A DNA stretch of 64,000 nt from Staphylococcus edaphicus (lineage in GTDB: Bacteria > Bacillota > Bacilli > Staphylococcales > Staphylococcaceae): NCBI RefSeq assembly GCF_002614725.1, contig NZ_MRZN01000003.1:124001-188000 (forward strand), read 5' to 3'. Positions 46,160 to 55,616 of the stretch are shown piece by piece. The notes below the pieces were generated by a model, which worked only from the letters and a program-made list of their open reading frames with translations, made no database searches and had not been told where the DNA came from. The position numbers and the translations under genes were made by a program. The stretch's first letter is position 1, and each line of letters starts with the position of its first letter.

Positions 46160-46525
46160 TTAGGTTCACCCTCCCAATGATACTAAACATTACGCTCGTA
46201 TATCCTTTCTATTACACTTATTCATTATACGTGTTTATACAATTTTTTACAGAAATTGAGTCCATTCTTAATTGCTATCCTAAAATAACAAATAACTTAT
46301 AATTTATTGAGCATAGAGATACATTTATGGTGTATTTTTTAGTAGAATGGAAGGATAATCAAAAATACAATACTTATCTATAAAATTTACTTTTCTGGTA
46401 GAAAATGTATAAAAGTCGGTTTAAACTAAGTAGTAGACTGATTTTTAGGTACATATGATATCGTAAAGTTATTTCAATAAATGAATTTTGTAAAATTAAG
46501 TTCTTATAGCAAGGAGGCAATCAAT
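46160..46525. promoter_or_regulatory. Divergent region of nagB and the yojF-bshB2-folE2 operon
   Basis: About 365 bp with no gene. GGGAGGGTGA before nagB and AAGGAGG before yojF are the ribosome binding sites. I could not pick out a convincing operator. Confidence 0.45.
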
Positions 46526-46885
46526 TTGGAAGAGATCGATTATGACAAAGTACAAAATTTACTTTCATCATATGAGCATCAACCTGTATACCTTCACGTT
46601 GAAACAACAAACGGCGCATATGCTGCACACTTCGACCAACGCGTATTCAATGCAGGCACCTTTTTAAGAAATATTCAAGTCACGTATGACCATGCACAAC
46701 TCAAAGGTGGAAACAAAGATCCTTATCGTGTTGGACTAAAATTAAAAGACAATGGTTGGGTTTATGTTCAAGGATTAACTCATTTCGAAGTAAATGACAA
46801 TGACGAATTTCTATTAGCTGGCTTCAATTATGAAGGGCAATTAGCCGCAGCTCTAGAAATAAGCACTAAACCATTCAAAGCATAA
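46526..46885 (+). CDS. YojF (DUF1806) family protein
   Basis: The 119-residue protein starts at TTG 46526, eight bases after AAGGAGG. DUF1806 motifs: P-V-Y-L-H-V-E-T-T-N-G-A-Y and L-K-D-N-G-W-V-Y-V-Q-G-L-T-H-F. In bacilli and staphylococci it precedes bshB2, as here, suggesting a helper role in bacillithiol metabolism; the activity is unknown. Confidence 0.85.
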   Translation: MEEIDYDKVQNLLSSYEHQPVYLHVETTNGAYAAHFDQRVFNAGTFLRNIQVTYDHAQLKGGNKDPYRVGLKLKDNGWVYVQGLTHFEVNDNDEFLLAGFNYEGQLAAALEISTKPFKA

Positions 46886-46897
46886 GGAGGGCATATC

Positions 46898-47563
46898 ATG
46901 TCAGAGGAAAGCCAAGTATTAGTCATTTTCCCGCATCCAGATGATGAATCATTCTCGTCAGCAGGAACTTTGGCACGCTATATTGATCATGGCGTACCGG
47001 TTACGTATGCATGTTTAACACTAGGTCAAATGGGCCGCAATTTAGGTAACCCACCTTTTGCTACACGTGAAACGTTACCGGACATACGTGAGCAAGAATT
47101 AGAAAATGCAATGGAAGCCATAGGCATAACTGATTTACGCAAAATGGGTTTGAGAGATAAAACAGTGGAATTCGAACCTCATGATGAGATGGATGAAATG
47201 GTTAAATCATTAATCGATGAACTTCATCCATCTGTTATTATTTCATTCTACCCACAATTTGCTGTACATCCAGACCATGAAGCAACTGCAGAAGCAGTCG
47301 TGAGAACAGTTGGCCGCATGCCAGCACCTGAAAGACCCCGTTTACAACTCGTAGCATTTAGTAATGATGCACCAGAAAAACTAGGTGCCCCTGATATACA
47401 AAATGAGATCAGTGATTATAAAGAGGTAAAACTTCGTGCATTTGAAGCTCATGCATCTCAAACAGGTCCCTTTTTAAAACAACTAGCCACACCCGAGGTA
47501 CCTGGAGAAGCACATAGTTTCTTAGAAGTAGAACCTTATTGGACTTATAACTTTGAATCTTAA
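46898..47563 (+). CDS. bshB2: Bacillithiol biosynthesis deacetylase BshB2
   Basis: The 221-residue LmbE/PIG-L zinc deacetylase has metal ligands in F-P-H-P-D-D-E-S-F and the distal H-P-D-H-E-A. It would remove the acetyl group from GlcNAc-malate or bacillithiol conjugates. It sits between yojF and folE2 with 12- to 14-base gaps, so the three are cotranscribed. Confidence 0.92.
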   Translation: MSEESQVLVIFPHPDDESFSSAGTLARYIDHGVPVTYACLTLGQMGRNLGNPPFATRETLPDIREQELENAMEAIGITDLRKMGLRDKTVEFEPHDEMDEMVKSLIDELHPSVIISFYPQFAVHPDHEATAEAVVRTVGRMPAPERPRLQLVAFSNDAPEKLGAPDIQNEISDYKEVKLRAFEAHASQTGPFLKQLATPEVPGEAHSFLEVEPYWTYNFES

Positions 47564-47577
47564 GTGGAGGCAATAGC

Positions 47578-48456
47578 ATGACAGAATTTGACTTATCTAC
47601 TCGTGAAGGTCGTTGGAAGCATTTTGGATCCGTAGACCCCATAGAAGGAACGAAACCAACAATAAAAGAAGAAATGAAAGATTTACAAAGCACAAATAAA
47701 CACTTCTTATTTGAAATAGAAGAAGTTGGCATTAAAAATCTTGTTTATCCTGTACTAGTCGACCGTTTCCAGACTGCCGGTAACTTCAGTTTTTCAACTA
47801 GTTTAAACATAGATGAAAAAGGCATTAATATGAGTCGTATTTTGGAAAGTGTTGAAAAACACTACAACAATGGAATTGAACTAGACTTTGATTCACTTTA
47901 TCAATTACTGCGTAGTTTACAAGAACGCATGAACCAAAATGCTGCTGGCTTAGATGTCTCAGCTAAATGGTTCTTTGATCGTCATAGCCCAGTGACACAA
48001 ATCAAAGCAGTTGGACACGCAGATGTCACTTATGGTTTAGCTATTAACAAAGAAAATGTGACACGCAAAGAGCTTACGATTGAAGCAGCAGTTACGACGT
48101 TATGCCCTTGTTCGAAGGAAATCAGTGAATATTCCGCACACAACCAACGTGGTATTGTTACTGTTAAAGCATATATTAATAAAGATATTGCTTTAATTGA
48201 CGATTATAAAAATGTGATATTAGATGCAATGGAAGCAAATGCTAGCTCTATGTTATATCCCATTTTGAAACGCCCAGATGAAAAGAGCGTAACCGAGCGC
48301 GCTTATGAAAACCCAAGATTTGTCGAAGATCTGATTCGTTTAATCGCTGCAGATTTAGTCGATTTTGAATGGCTCGACGGTTTTGATATTGAATGCCGTA
48401 ATGAAGAATCTATTCACCAACACGATGCTTTTGCAAAATTAAAATATAGAAAATAA
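47578..48456 (+). CDS. folE2: GTP cyclohydrolase I type 2
   Basis: The 292-residue FolE2 enzyme makes 7,8-dihydroneopterin triphosphate for folate. Seen: the active-site segment [10 protein letters not shown], preceded by the barrel strand I-E-A-A-V, and S-A-H-N-Q-R-G. This zinc-independent type lets cells keep making folate when zinc is short. It is last in the yojF-bshB2-folE2 operon, followed by a strong terminator. Confidence 0.94.
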   Translation: MTEFDLSTREGRWKHFGSVDPIEGTKPTIKEEMKDLQSTNKHFLFEIEEVGIKNLVYPVLVDRFQTAGNFSFSTSLNIDEKGINMSRILESVEKHYNNGIELDFDSLYQLLRSLQERMNQNAAGLDVSAKWFFDRHSPVTQIKAVGHADVTYGLAINKENVTRKELTIEAAVTTLCPCSKEISEYSAHNQRGIVTVKAYINKDIALIDDYKNVILDAMEANASSMLYPILKRPDEKSVTERAYENPRFVEDLIRLIAADLVDFEWLDGFDIECRNEESIHQHDAFAKLKYRK

Positions 48457-48468
48457 TTCTAATCTACT

Positions 48469-48516
48469 AAGCATATGTATAGTCAATTTTAAACTTGACT
48501 ATACATATGCTTTTAA
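48469..48516 (+). terminator. Terminator after folE2
   Basis: An 18-bp perfect stem (AAGCATATGTATAGTCAA) with an eight-base loop, followed by TTTT. Confidence 0.88.
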
Positions 48517-48936
48517 ATTTATCTATTTATTTTGTCTAATTATGCTATACTACAGTCATTTTTATGCACATGAGCTTCAACATAAATTGAATATTGTTAG
48601 TAATTCATGCAACGCCCACGAGGGAAACACCAAGCGAATTCAAACAGACTATGGCAGAAAACACGGATAACGTACTTAAAATATGGCCACCACAGTATGA
48701 GACTTTGTTACCAGTCTTAAGCACTTATTTATATATGATCTGCGTTTAAAATTGATTAACGTTTTTATAGATATAAAATTTTAACGTCAAATATTAAAAT
48801 ATTCATCTTATACTTTGATATTATTCATTAATATTAAAGTAATAGATACTAATAATTAAATTTAGATAATGTTCTATAAACAATTTCCATATTAAAATTA
48901 TTATGTCAGTTTTTTAACTCATATAGTGATACAAGT
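48517..48936. other. Gene-free stretch with a GC-richer island
   Basis: The segment 48600-48720 is clearly less AT-rich than its flanks (CAACGCCCACGAGGGAAACA near its start). It carries a 37-codon plus-strand frame without a ribosome binding site, and a small AGACT/AGTCT hairpin near 48700. It could be an RNA, a relic, or part of the leader of the AraC-like gene. I cannot decide. Confidence 0.4.
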
Positions 48937-49051
48937 GTGGTGACAACATATAGCAGATTATTACATCAAGCTCATCAATCATCATGACAATGAATACATA
49001 CAATTAAGAAAGCAGCATTTCATAAACATTTATATCGTAGTACAAGGTACA

Positions 49052-49768
49052 ATGACAATCTTGAAAAACGCAGTACTTAAAACTTACATAAGTAATGATG
49101 TTTTTTACATCCATGACTATGAAACCGTTGAATTGATATCATTTGAAGGTTTAATGATTGGTATCACAATCAATAATTACTATTATTATAAAATCAACGA
49201 CTTCAGTTCATCTGCAGATAAACTTCCACAACTTAACAAAGATGATGTCTTAAGAACACATTTCTATAACGTCCTATTTGCAGCTATTAATGAACAATTT
49301 ATAACGGTCGAGCAAAATTTATTCAATATTTTAAGAGACATTTACGTTCAAGATAAACAACACACAAATGATATTGACTTAACAGATTACAAACACACAC
49401 TCGTCAAAAACGTCACATTACATATCAATAAACATATAAAGGAGAAAATTCTTTACCAACAATTAGCCACGCATTTCTTTGTGAATAATAGTTTTTTATC
49501 GAGCGTTTTTCCATCTATTATGCATACGACGTTATCAAATTACATCGTTTCTGCCAAAGTGCATTGTGCTTTTTGTGACTTGTTAAATGACGGTTTAATC
49601 GATGATGTATGGCAAACATATCAATTTCGTACTTCTACCATGTTTGTACAACAATTTAAAAATATTAAAGGTCATGCACCTTATCCCTTACCATTTGACG
49701 AACATTACAAGATATTTAATAAACAGGAACTGTTAATGGCAGTAAATTATTTATTGAACATTTATTAA
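49052..49768 (+). CDS. AraC-like regulator, 5' end apparently damaged
   Basis: The 238 residues from the first ATG end in a degenerate AraC double helix-turn-helix (Q-Q-L-A-T-H-F-F-V-N then F-R-T-S-T-M-F-V-Q-Q-F-K-N-I-K-G-H-A-P-Y). The same frame stays open upstream to 48944 and reads like the missing cupin start (H-H-D-N-E-Y-I-Q-L, H-F-I-N-I-Y-I-V-V-Q-G). However, no ATG, GTG or TTG exists there. The adjacent frame offers GTG at 48937 followed by a short open stretch ending at 48987. A one-base lesion near 48980 would explain both. It is followed 30 bases later by a Sar-like gene. Confidence 0.6.
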   Translation: MTILKNAVLKTYISNDVFYIHDYETVELISFEGLMIGITINNYYYYKINDFSSSADKLPQLNKDDVLRTHFYNVLFAAINEQFITVEQNLFNILRDIYVQDKQHTNDIDLTDYKHTLVKNVTLHINKHIKEKILYQQLATHFFVNNSFLSSVFPSIMHTTLSNYIVSAKVHCAFCDLLNDGLIDDVWQTYQFRTSTMFVQQFKNIKGHAPYPLPFDEHYKIFNKQELLMAVNYLLNIY

Positions 49769-49798
49769 TATTTTTAAAAATGAAATGAGAGGTTAGAC

Positions 49799-50137
49799 AT
49801 GAACACGATTTTATATGAATCACACAGAAATTTAATCAAAAAGGCAATCAAAAAAAATTTAGGTATGTCCTTTTTAGAGGTTATCATTTTAGAGAAGTTG
49901 AAATATCTTAACAAAGAAAAAATGGATGCGGTAACACTCAAAAGACAATTAAAAATTGATAACACACCTATTTCAATTCAACTCAATCACTTAAGTAACT
50001 TAGGTTTATTTAAAAAATCTCGCGACGAACATGATGAACGACGCATCTACCTCTATGACATTGATTTCGATAAAATCTCTACAATTATTGAGCGTTATCA
50101 TTTAATTGTATCTTCCATTTTAAAAATAAATCAATAA
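49799..50137 (+). CDS. SarA/MarR-family small regulator
   Basis: The 112-residue winged-helix protein carries the Sar-family wing signature K-K-S-R-D-E-H-D-E-R-R-I-Y-L, preceded by a helix I-S-I-Q-L-N-H-L. It is distinct from SarA at 4844 and shorter. GAGAGG lies six bases before ATG. It probably shares a transcript with the AraC-like gene. The Sar signature suggests control of surface or exoprotein genes; the exact orthologue (SarR, SarX, SarV and others) is not clear. Confidence 0.8.
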   Translation: MNTILYESHRNLIKKAIKKNLGMSFLEVIILEKLKYLNKEKMDAVTLKRQLKIDNTPISIQLNHLSNLGLFKKSRDEHDERRIYLYDIDFDKISTIIERYHLIVSSILKINQ

Positions 50138-50139
50138 GC

Positions 50140-50193
50140 AAACAACGCTTATAGATGACCTTTACGTAGGCATCTATAAGCGTTGTTTAATTT
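50140..50193. terminator. Bidirectional terminator between the Sar-like gene and azo1
   Basis: AAACAACGCTTATAGATG pairs perfectly with its complement at 50171-50188, with a 13-base loop. TTTTT follows. Confidence 0.9.
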
Positions 50194-50760
50194 TTATTTT
50201 AAATGTTCATAAGGGCTATTTTTAACAAATGAAATAATTTGATCTACAAACAAACGTGCTCGTAACTGGAATTCTTCATTCTCTAAATAATACATGCCGT
50301 CATCTAATTTTTTATAATCCGTATCGTGTGTAGCAATCTGTGTTGGGACTGCAATACCTAATAATGAACGAACGATTAGGCGTAAGTGTGACAACGGTTC
50401 AGAACTTACAATACCACCACTATTACCTATCAGCCCAACCGGTTTCATTTTAAAATCATCCATCGTTAAATGGTCTAGTGCATTTTTTAGAATACCTGAG
50501 TAAGAACCGTGGTAATTGGGACTACCTAGTACGAAGAAATCAGCTTCTCTTGCTTTTGATTTCAGTGTTTGTAAATTATTTTTATAGCTTTCAGTTGGAT
50601 TAGATGCACCCGATACATCAAGTTGATGAATTGGGCGTTCTGCCAAATCAAAAATTTCAGCTTCAAAGCCATGCTCTTCAAAATGACCTTTTAAATATTG
50701 CGATAGTGCTGTTGTATGCGAACCCACTTTAGCACTACCTACTATGATTAAACCTTTCAT
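50194..50760 (-). CDS. azo1: FMN-dependent NADPH azoreductase
   Basis: The 188-residue flavodoxin-fold reductase is very similar to S. aureus Azo1. It begins [10 protein letters not shown], has flavin loop [10 protein letters not shown] and [16 protein letters not shown], and ends [11 protein letters not shown]. It reduces azo dyes, nitro compounds and quinones. It begins 18 bases after the Cof-type gene on the same strand. Confidence 0.88.
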   Translation of the reverse strand: MKGLIIVGSAKVGSHTTALSQYLKGHFEEHGFEAEIFDLAERPIHQLDVSGASNPTESYKNNLQTLKSKAREADFFVLGSPNYHGSYSGILKNALDHLTMDDFKMKPVGLIGNSGGIVSSEPLSHLRLIVRSLLGIAVPTQIATHDTDYKKLDDGMYYLENEEFQLRARLFVDQIISFVKNSPYEHLK

Positions 50761-50778
50761 TTACTGCTTCACCTCGGA

Positions 50779-51651
50779 CTATATTTTGTTATTTTCTTGA
50801 AGTAGTTTCATAATTGCTTTACCAACACCACTATCTTCATTTGAATCTGTAGTATACGTTGCGACTGCCTTAACTTCAGGTGCTGCATTATCCATAGCTA
50901 CAGCATAGCCTACACGTTCTAACATAGAAATATCGTTCATATTGTCTCCAATTGCCATAACTTCGTTCATATCAATATTTAACCGCTCAGCGATTGTCTC
51001 TAAAGCGATTCCTTTTTGAGCATCTGAATGTGTTATTTCGATATTACCTCTGGATGAGGACGAAATAGCTAGACTTTCTGATTGAGCTAGTTTTTCACTT
51101 ACACGGTCAATTTTTGATAAATCACTATCAAATGCTAATATTTTCATTACAATTTCGCCAGGCGTATCTTCAATTTTGTCATAATTATCTACAACTTTTA
51201 ACGTACCATTATCGATGCGTTTTTGAATACCTGACTTAATTTTTTCAACATCGGCTTTTTGACCTGCACGCTCTGCAATATCTATATAAATTTCTAAATC
51301 TCGTTGCGGATTTTCAGTATAAATACCCAAATTTGTATAAACTTGATAATAGATATCTTCCGACTTCAACGTTTGTGTAATTCTATTAATCAGTTCTCGA
51401 TTTAAATTCGAAGTACTCATTATATTAAATGATTCATCTCTGACTTCGGCACCATTTAAACAAATGTAAGGTAGTTTTAAATCTGTTGGGTTGACGGGTG
51501 TATTTGCCTCGTAAAATGCACGTCCTGTTGCAATAACAACTGTAATCCCTTGCGATTGCGCATATTGAATTGCCTTTATATTTTCTTCCGATATTTCATG
51601 TGCCGCATTGAGTAAAGTCCCATCCATATCTGTAGCAATTAAATTTATCAT
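50779..51651 (-). CDS. Cof-type HAD phosphatase
   Basis: The 290-residue haloacid dehalogenase-fold phosphatase has motif I A-T-D-M-D-G-T-L-L (Asp8, Asp10), V-V-I-A-T-G-R, a large C2 cap, and motif IV A-I-G-D-N-M-N-D-I-S-M-L. Members dephosphorylate sugar phosphates or FMN/PLP. It is probably cotranscribed with azo1. Confidence 0.9.
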   Translation of the reverse strand: MINLIATDMDGTLLNAAHEISEENIKAIQYAQSQGITVVIATGRAFYEANTPVNPTDLKLPYICLNGAEVRDESFNIMSTSNLNRELINRITQTLKSEDIYYQVYTNLGIYTENPQRDLEIYIDIAERAGQKADVEKIKSGIQKRIDNGTLKVVDNYDKIEDTPGEIVMKILAFDSDLSKIDRVSEKLAQSESLAISSSSRGNIEITHSDAQKGIALETIAERLNIDMNEVMAIGDNMNDISMLERVGYAVAMDNAAPEVKAVATYTTDSNEDSGVGKAIMKLLQENNKI

Positions 51652-51751
51652 TTGTTTACCTCTTTCCCTTCTAAAATCGATAACACAAAATCAATCACAT
51701 ATGATACTCATTTGCCATAATTCTGTAACATATTCATATTCTACCAAATGT

Positions 51752-52282
<531 letters not shown>

Positions 52283-52307
52283 CTATTTTAACATTGGAGC
52301 GGTAAAT

Positions 52308-52925
52308 ATGAAAAAACAATTTATTGCTGTGGAAGGCCCGATTGGCGTCGGCAAATCTTCTTTAGCACATAAACTTAGCCAAACTTATAACTATTTCGAA
52401 GAAAAAGAAATCATTACAGAAAATCCTTTTTTATCGGATTTTTATGAAGACATTTCCAAATGGAGTTTCCAAACAGAAATGTTCTTTTTATGTAATCGAT
52501 ATAAACAATTTCAAGACCTCGCATTCATTGAAAATGGTATAGTAAGTGACTACCATATTTATAAGAATAAAATTTTTGCAAATAATACCTTAACTTCTGC
52601 GGAATACCATAAATTTTCAAGAATCTATGATATTTTAACTGAAGATCTAGAAATGCCTAATATCATTATTTTTTTAGATGCTGAATTGGCAACTTTAAAA
52701 TCACGTATTGCACACCGTAATCGAAGCTTCGAGCATCAAATCGCAGATGACTATTTATTAAATTTAAAGCGTGATTACAACGCCTATTATGAATCTTTAA
52801 AAGCCGATGGAGCGCGTGTCATACGTATTGATACGACTCAGCTCGATTTTATGAAGTATGACAAAGATTATCAATATATTTTAGAATTAGTGAAGCCACT
52901 GATTGGAGGACATGAGTATGAATAA
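52308..52925 (+). CDS. dgk: Deoxynucleoside kinase (deoxyguanosine kinase type)
   Basis: The 205-residue P-loop kinase salvages purine deoxynucleosides. Seen: E-G-P-I-G-V-G-K-S-S (Walker A), the D-Y-H-I-Y-K-N active-site segment typical of Bacillus Dgk, and the lid arginines. ATG 52308 has GGAG eight bases upstream. It overlaps the next kinase gene by eight bases. Confidence 0.88.
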   Translation: MKKQFIAVEGPIGVGKSSLAHKLSQTYNYFEEKEIITENPFLSDFYEDISKWSFQTEMFFLCNRYKQFQDLAFIENGIVSDYHIYKNKIFANNTLTSAEYHKFSRIYDILTEDLEMPNIIIFLDAELATLKSRIAHRNRSFEHQIADDYLLNLKRDYNAYYESLKADGARVIRIDTTQLDFMKYDKDYQYILELVKPLIGGHEYE

Positions 52926-53580
52926 TTACGGTATCCCACAAGATGCTGTCATTACTATCGCTGGTACTGTAGGCGTAGGTAAATCAACATTAACAAAAGC
53001 TTTAGCAGAGCGCTTTAATTTTAGAACTTCATTCGAAAATGTGGATCATAACCCTTACTTAGACAAGTTTTATAATGATTTCGAACGTTGGAGTTTTCAT
53101 TTGCAAATCTATTTTTTAGCAGAACGTTTCAAAGAACAAAAACGTATGTTTGAATATGGCGGCGGCTTTATTCAAGACCGTTCAATCTACGAAGATGTCG
53201 ATATTTTTGCAAAAATGCATCAAGAACAAGGTACGATGAGTCCTGAAGATTTTGAAACTTATTCTGAACTATTTAACGCAATGGTGATGACACCTTACTT
53301 CCCTAAACCTGATGTCTTGATTTACCTAGAGTGTGATTATGACGATGTTATCCACCGCATTAAACAACGCGGTCGTCAGATGGAAATTGAGACAGATACT
53401 GCTTACTGGCAGAAACTATATCAGCGTTATGAAGACTGGATTAGTTCGTTTAATGCTTGCCCAGTTGTACGCGTTAATATCAACGAATATGACTTACACG
53501 AAGATCCTGAATCACTAAACCCAGTCATTGATAAAATTCGTAACGTAATCGAAACGTATCGTAAAGTCGATCAACGCTAA
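52918..53580 (+). CDS. dck: Deoxyadenosine/deoxycytidine kinase type
   Basis: The 220-residue paralogue of the preceding kinase has Walker A G-T-V-G-V-G-K-S-T, the D-R-S-I-Y-E-D motif of Bacillus Dck, and F-N-A-C-P-V near the end. ATG 52918 is chosen (GGAGG eight bases before) and lies within the end of dgk. The two products probably cooperate in dNTP salvage. Confidence 0.88.
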   Translation: MNNYGIPQDAVITIAGTVGVGKSTLTKALAERFNFRTSFENVDHNPYLDKFYNDFERWSFHLQIYFLAERFKEQKRMFEYGGGFIQDRSIYEDVDIFAKMHQEQGTMSPEDFETYSELFNAMVMTPYFPKPDVLIYLECDYDDVIHRIKQRGRQMEIETDTAYWQKLYQRYEDWISSFNACPVVRVNINEYDLHEDPESLNPVIDKIRNVIETYRKVDQR

Positions 53581-53597
53581 AACAAACATATGATAAG

Positions 53598-53640
53598 AAA
53601 AGTCACTCCACTTAACTAGATTGTCGGAGTGACTTTTTAT
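53598..53640 (+). terminator. Terminator after the kinase genes
   Basis: AAAAGTCACTCC pairs with GGAGTGACTTTT, followed by T. Confidence 0.85.
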
Positions 53641-53652
53641 ATTCTATTCTGA

Positions 53653-54042
53653 TTATTCAATATGACTGCGATAAATAATTTTTTCAATTTCATCGTCCAT
53701 CACATATTTACTATAATAGTGTTCATCTGTTTGATTTAAACCAAAAGTACTCGCTTTATCCTGATCTTCTGTCCCGATATAAAGTTGTCCTTCTGTATCT
53801 TGATATAAATCAAAGATGGCACCACCATATCGCGCCTCTTGATATAATGCGTAAAGTTCATCAATATCATCTCGTGCAACATGCTTAAAATACAGTGTAT
53901 GTGTAGAGTGCTTTGTTGTTTTAGCTTCAAAGCCCCGTTCTAACGCAGTTGCATCTTCGGTGACCAACAACACTTCATTACTAATAATTTCTACGACTTT
54001 ATAAGTTTCACCTTGATAATCTGCATATTTCCCATCAATCAT
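53653..54042 (-). CDS. Conserved staphylococcal hypothetical protein
   Basis: The 129-residue acidic soluble protein starts at ATG 54042 (GAGG eight bases before). It has two halves: a beta-rich start (Y-Q-G-E-T-Y-K-V-V-E-I) and an aromatic, Asp-rich end (Y-G-G-A-I-F-D-L-Y). No named family is recognised. It stands at the place held in S. aureus by a similar unnamed gene. Confidence 0.7.
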   Translation of the reverse strand: MIDGKYADYQGETYKVVEIISNEVLLVTEDATALERGFEAKTTKHSTHTLYFKHVARDDIDELYALYQEARYGGAIFDLYQDTEGQLYIGTEDQDKASTFGLNQTDEHYYSKYVMDDEIEKIIYRSHIE

Positions 54043-54126
54043 TCCGATCACCTCAATATTTAACTTAAATAATAAAAAAGCCATAATATACGTTATGTAT
54101 ATTATGACATAATTTAGTCACTACGC

Positions 54127-54819
54127 CTATTTATTTAATATGTCTACGATATCATTTGCTGTCTCTACAATATAATCTGCTTTTGTAAATTCTGCTTCTA
54201 AACCTACGCCTGTTAGCACCGCAACTTTTAATCCTAATTGCGCATTCACACCAGTTTGAATATCATTCGCCGTATCACCAACTATGACAACGTCTTCTGG
54301 TGCAACATCATATTGATTAAATAATGGATTTAACACTTCTGGATTGGGCTTCTCAACAGCATTTGCTTCAGTTGAAATCACAACATCGAACAAATGATCG
54401 AATTGTGTCATCTCTAGAAATTGTTCTACACCTTTTTTAGAATCACTTGTTACGATCCCCATTTGGTATCCCTGATTGTGTAGTGTTTCTAAAGTTTCTG
54501 CCATACCTTCAACTAATACATTTTCAGGAATTCTATTATCGACTAAGGTTTGACTGCGATTTTGAGCCCATTTCGTTACATCTTGTCCAGCAATATCACA
54601 AAATGCTTGTACCATTTCATCAAGTGCACCCGACGCCATGATTGTGCCTGGTTGTATCTCACCATCTACAACACCTAAATAGGCATATGCAGCTAATTTA
54701 TCATCTATGTCATGTTCATATCTTTCCATAAAATCATCAACTAATTGTAATCCAATCTTCATCCAGCTACGATCAAAATATATAATCGTGCCATCTTTAT
54801 CAAATAAAATCCATTTCAT
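54127..54819 (-). CDS. HAD-superfamily phosphatase (phosphoglycolate-phosphatase-like)
   Basis: The 230-residue enzyme has motif I L-F-D-K-D-G-T (Asp7, Asp9), a helical C1 cap, motif II I-V-T-S-D-S-K-K-G, and motif III V-I-V-G-D-T-A-N-D-I-Q-T-G. It is similar to PGP-like phosphatases; the substrate is unproven. It has its own ribosome binding site. Confidence 0.87.
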   Translation of the reverse strand: MKWILFDKDGTIIYFDRSWMKIGLQLVDDFMERYEHDIDDKLAAYAYLGVVDGEIQPGTIMASGALDEMVQAFCDIAGQDVTKWAQNRSQTLVDNRIPENVLVEGMAETLETLHNQGYQMGIVTSDSKKGVEQFLEMTQFDHLFDVVISTEANAVEKPNPEVLNPLFNQYDVAPEDVVIVGDTANDIQTGVNAQLGLKVAVLTGVGLEAEFTKADYIVETANDIVDILNK

Positions 54820-55034
54820 CGCTTGAACAGCTCCTATAATTTCACTTCTTTAGAATGACTTACCTTTTATATTTTAGTACAAATATGTCACACCAAACAA
54901 ATATTGTAATTCTATTTGATTTAAATACATTCATTGCTTGCGCCATTTTGCATTTTATACTTATTATGTTATTATATTTGCAATAATAATAAATTGTGTG
55001 AAATATTCGAAAATATAATAAGGGGCGTGCAAAT

Positions 55035-55244
55035 ATGGGGTACTTTATCGTATTTATAATCATTGCAACAAGTATCGGAATCTATTTTTCAAAAAGAGAC
55101 AAGCCGATGTCACCTTCAAGTTGGTTCAAAGGCATTGGCGTTATTATCTTAGCCATGATAGTTGTCAGTGGTTTTTATCACGTGGATGACATTAAAAAAG
55201 GTGCAGAAAATGGAGCGCAACAAGCACATAATGAATCTCACTAA
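55035..55244 (+). CDS. Small membrane protein, first of a tandem pair
   Basis: The 69-residue protein has two hydrophobic segments (3-17 and 34-48) joined by a conserved cytoplasmic-type loop F-S-K-R-D-K-P-M-S-P-S-S-W-F-K-G. The tail is polar and amphipathic. GGGG lies nine bases before ATG. The following gene encodes a clear paralogue. I recognise no family; small two-helix proteins of this type include immunity proteins and stress peptides, but nothing here proves that. Confidence 0.7.
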   Translation: MGYFIVFIIIATSIGIYFSKRDKPMSPSSWFKGIGVIILAMIVVSGFYHVDDIKKGAENGAQQAHNESH

Positions 55245-55307
55245 TAATGATTTACGATGATTCTAAACATATGAGTATGTTTATTCTATATTAAAGAGGT
55301 ATATCTG

Positions 55308-55526
55308 ATGATTTATATGATTACTTTTATAATAATTTCCAGTTTAATTGGAATTTATTTTTCAAAAAGAAACAAACCGATGTCACCTTCAAGTTGGTAT
55401 AAAGTCATTGGCGTTATTCTAGTGTCATTGTTTATTGTAAGTTTCTTTGATAATCTAGACGTCATACAACAAGGCTTTAAAGAAGGTAACAACGAAGATG
55501 TACTGAATCATATTTTAAGTGATTAA
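55308..55526 (+). CDS. Small membrane protein, second of a tandem pair
   Basis: The 72-residue paralogue of the preceding protein has the same arrangement and the shared core I-G-I-Y-F-S-K-R-x-K-P-M-S-P-S-S-W-x-K. The acidic C-terminal tail differs. DNA identity across the core is high, pointing to a fairly recent duplication. AGAGG lies nine bases before ATG. Confidence 0.7.
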   Translation: MIYMITFIIISSLIGIYFSKRNKPMSPSSWYKVIGVILVSLFIVSFFDNLDVIQQGFKEGNNEDVLNHILSD

Positions 55527-55569
55527 CATAAATACACACGTTGCTATATATTGACTTCAAGAACAATCA

Positions 55570-55609
55570 AAAGGGTTGGTAAAGTATTTACTTTACCAAC
55601 CCTTTACTA
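55570..55609. terminator. Bidirectional terminator before the ilvE end
   Basis: AAAGGGTTGGTAAAGT pairs perfectly with ACTTTACCAACCCTTT across four bases. Confidence 0.88.
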
Positions 55610-55616
55610 TAATCAA

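Noticed and set aside
48607-48720. 37-codon gene in the GC-richer island
   Set aside because: No ribosome binding site, no recognisable family, and the stop comes soon. Noted only as part of the island.
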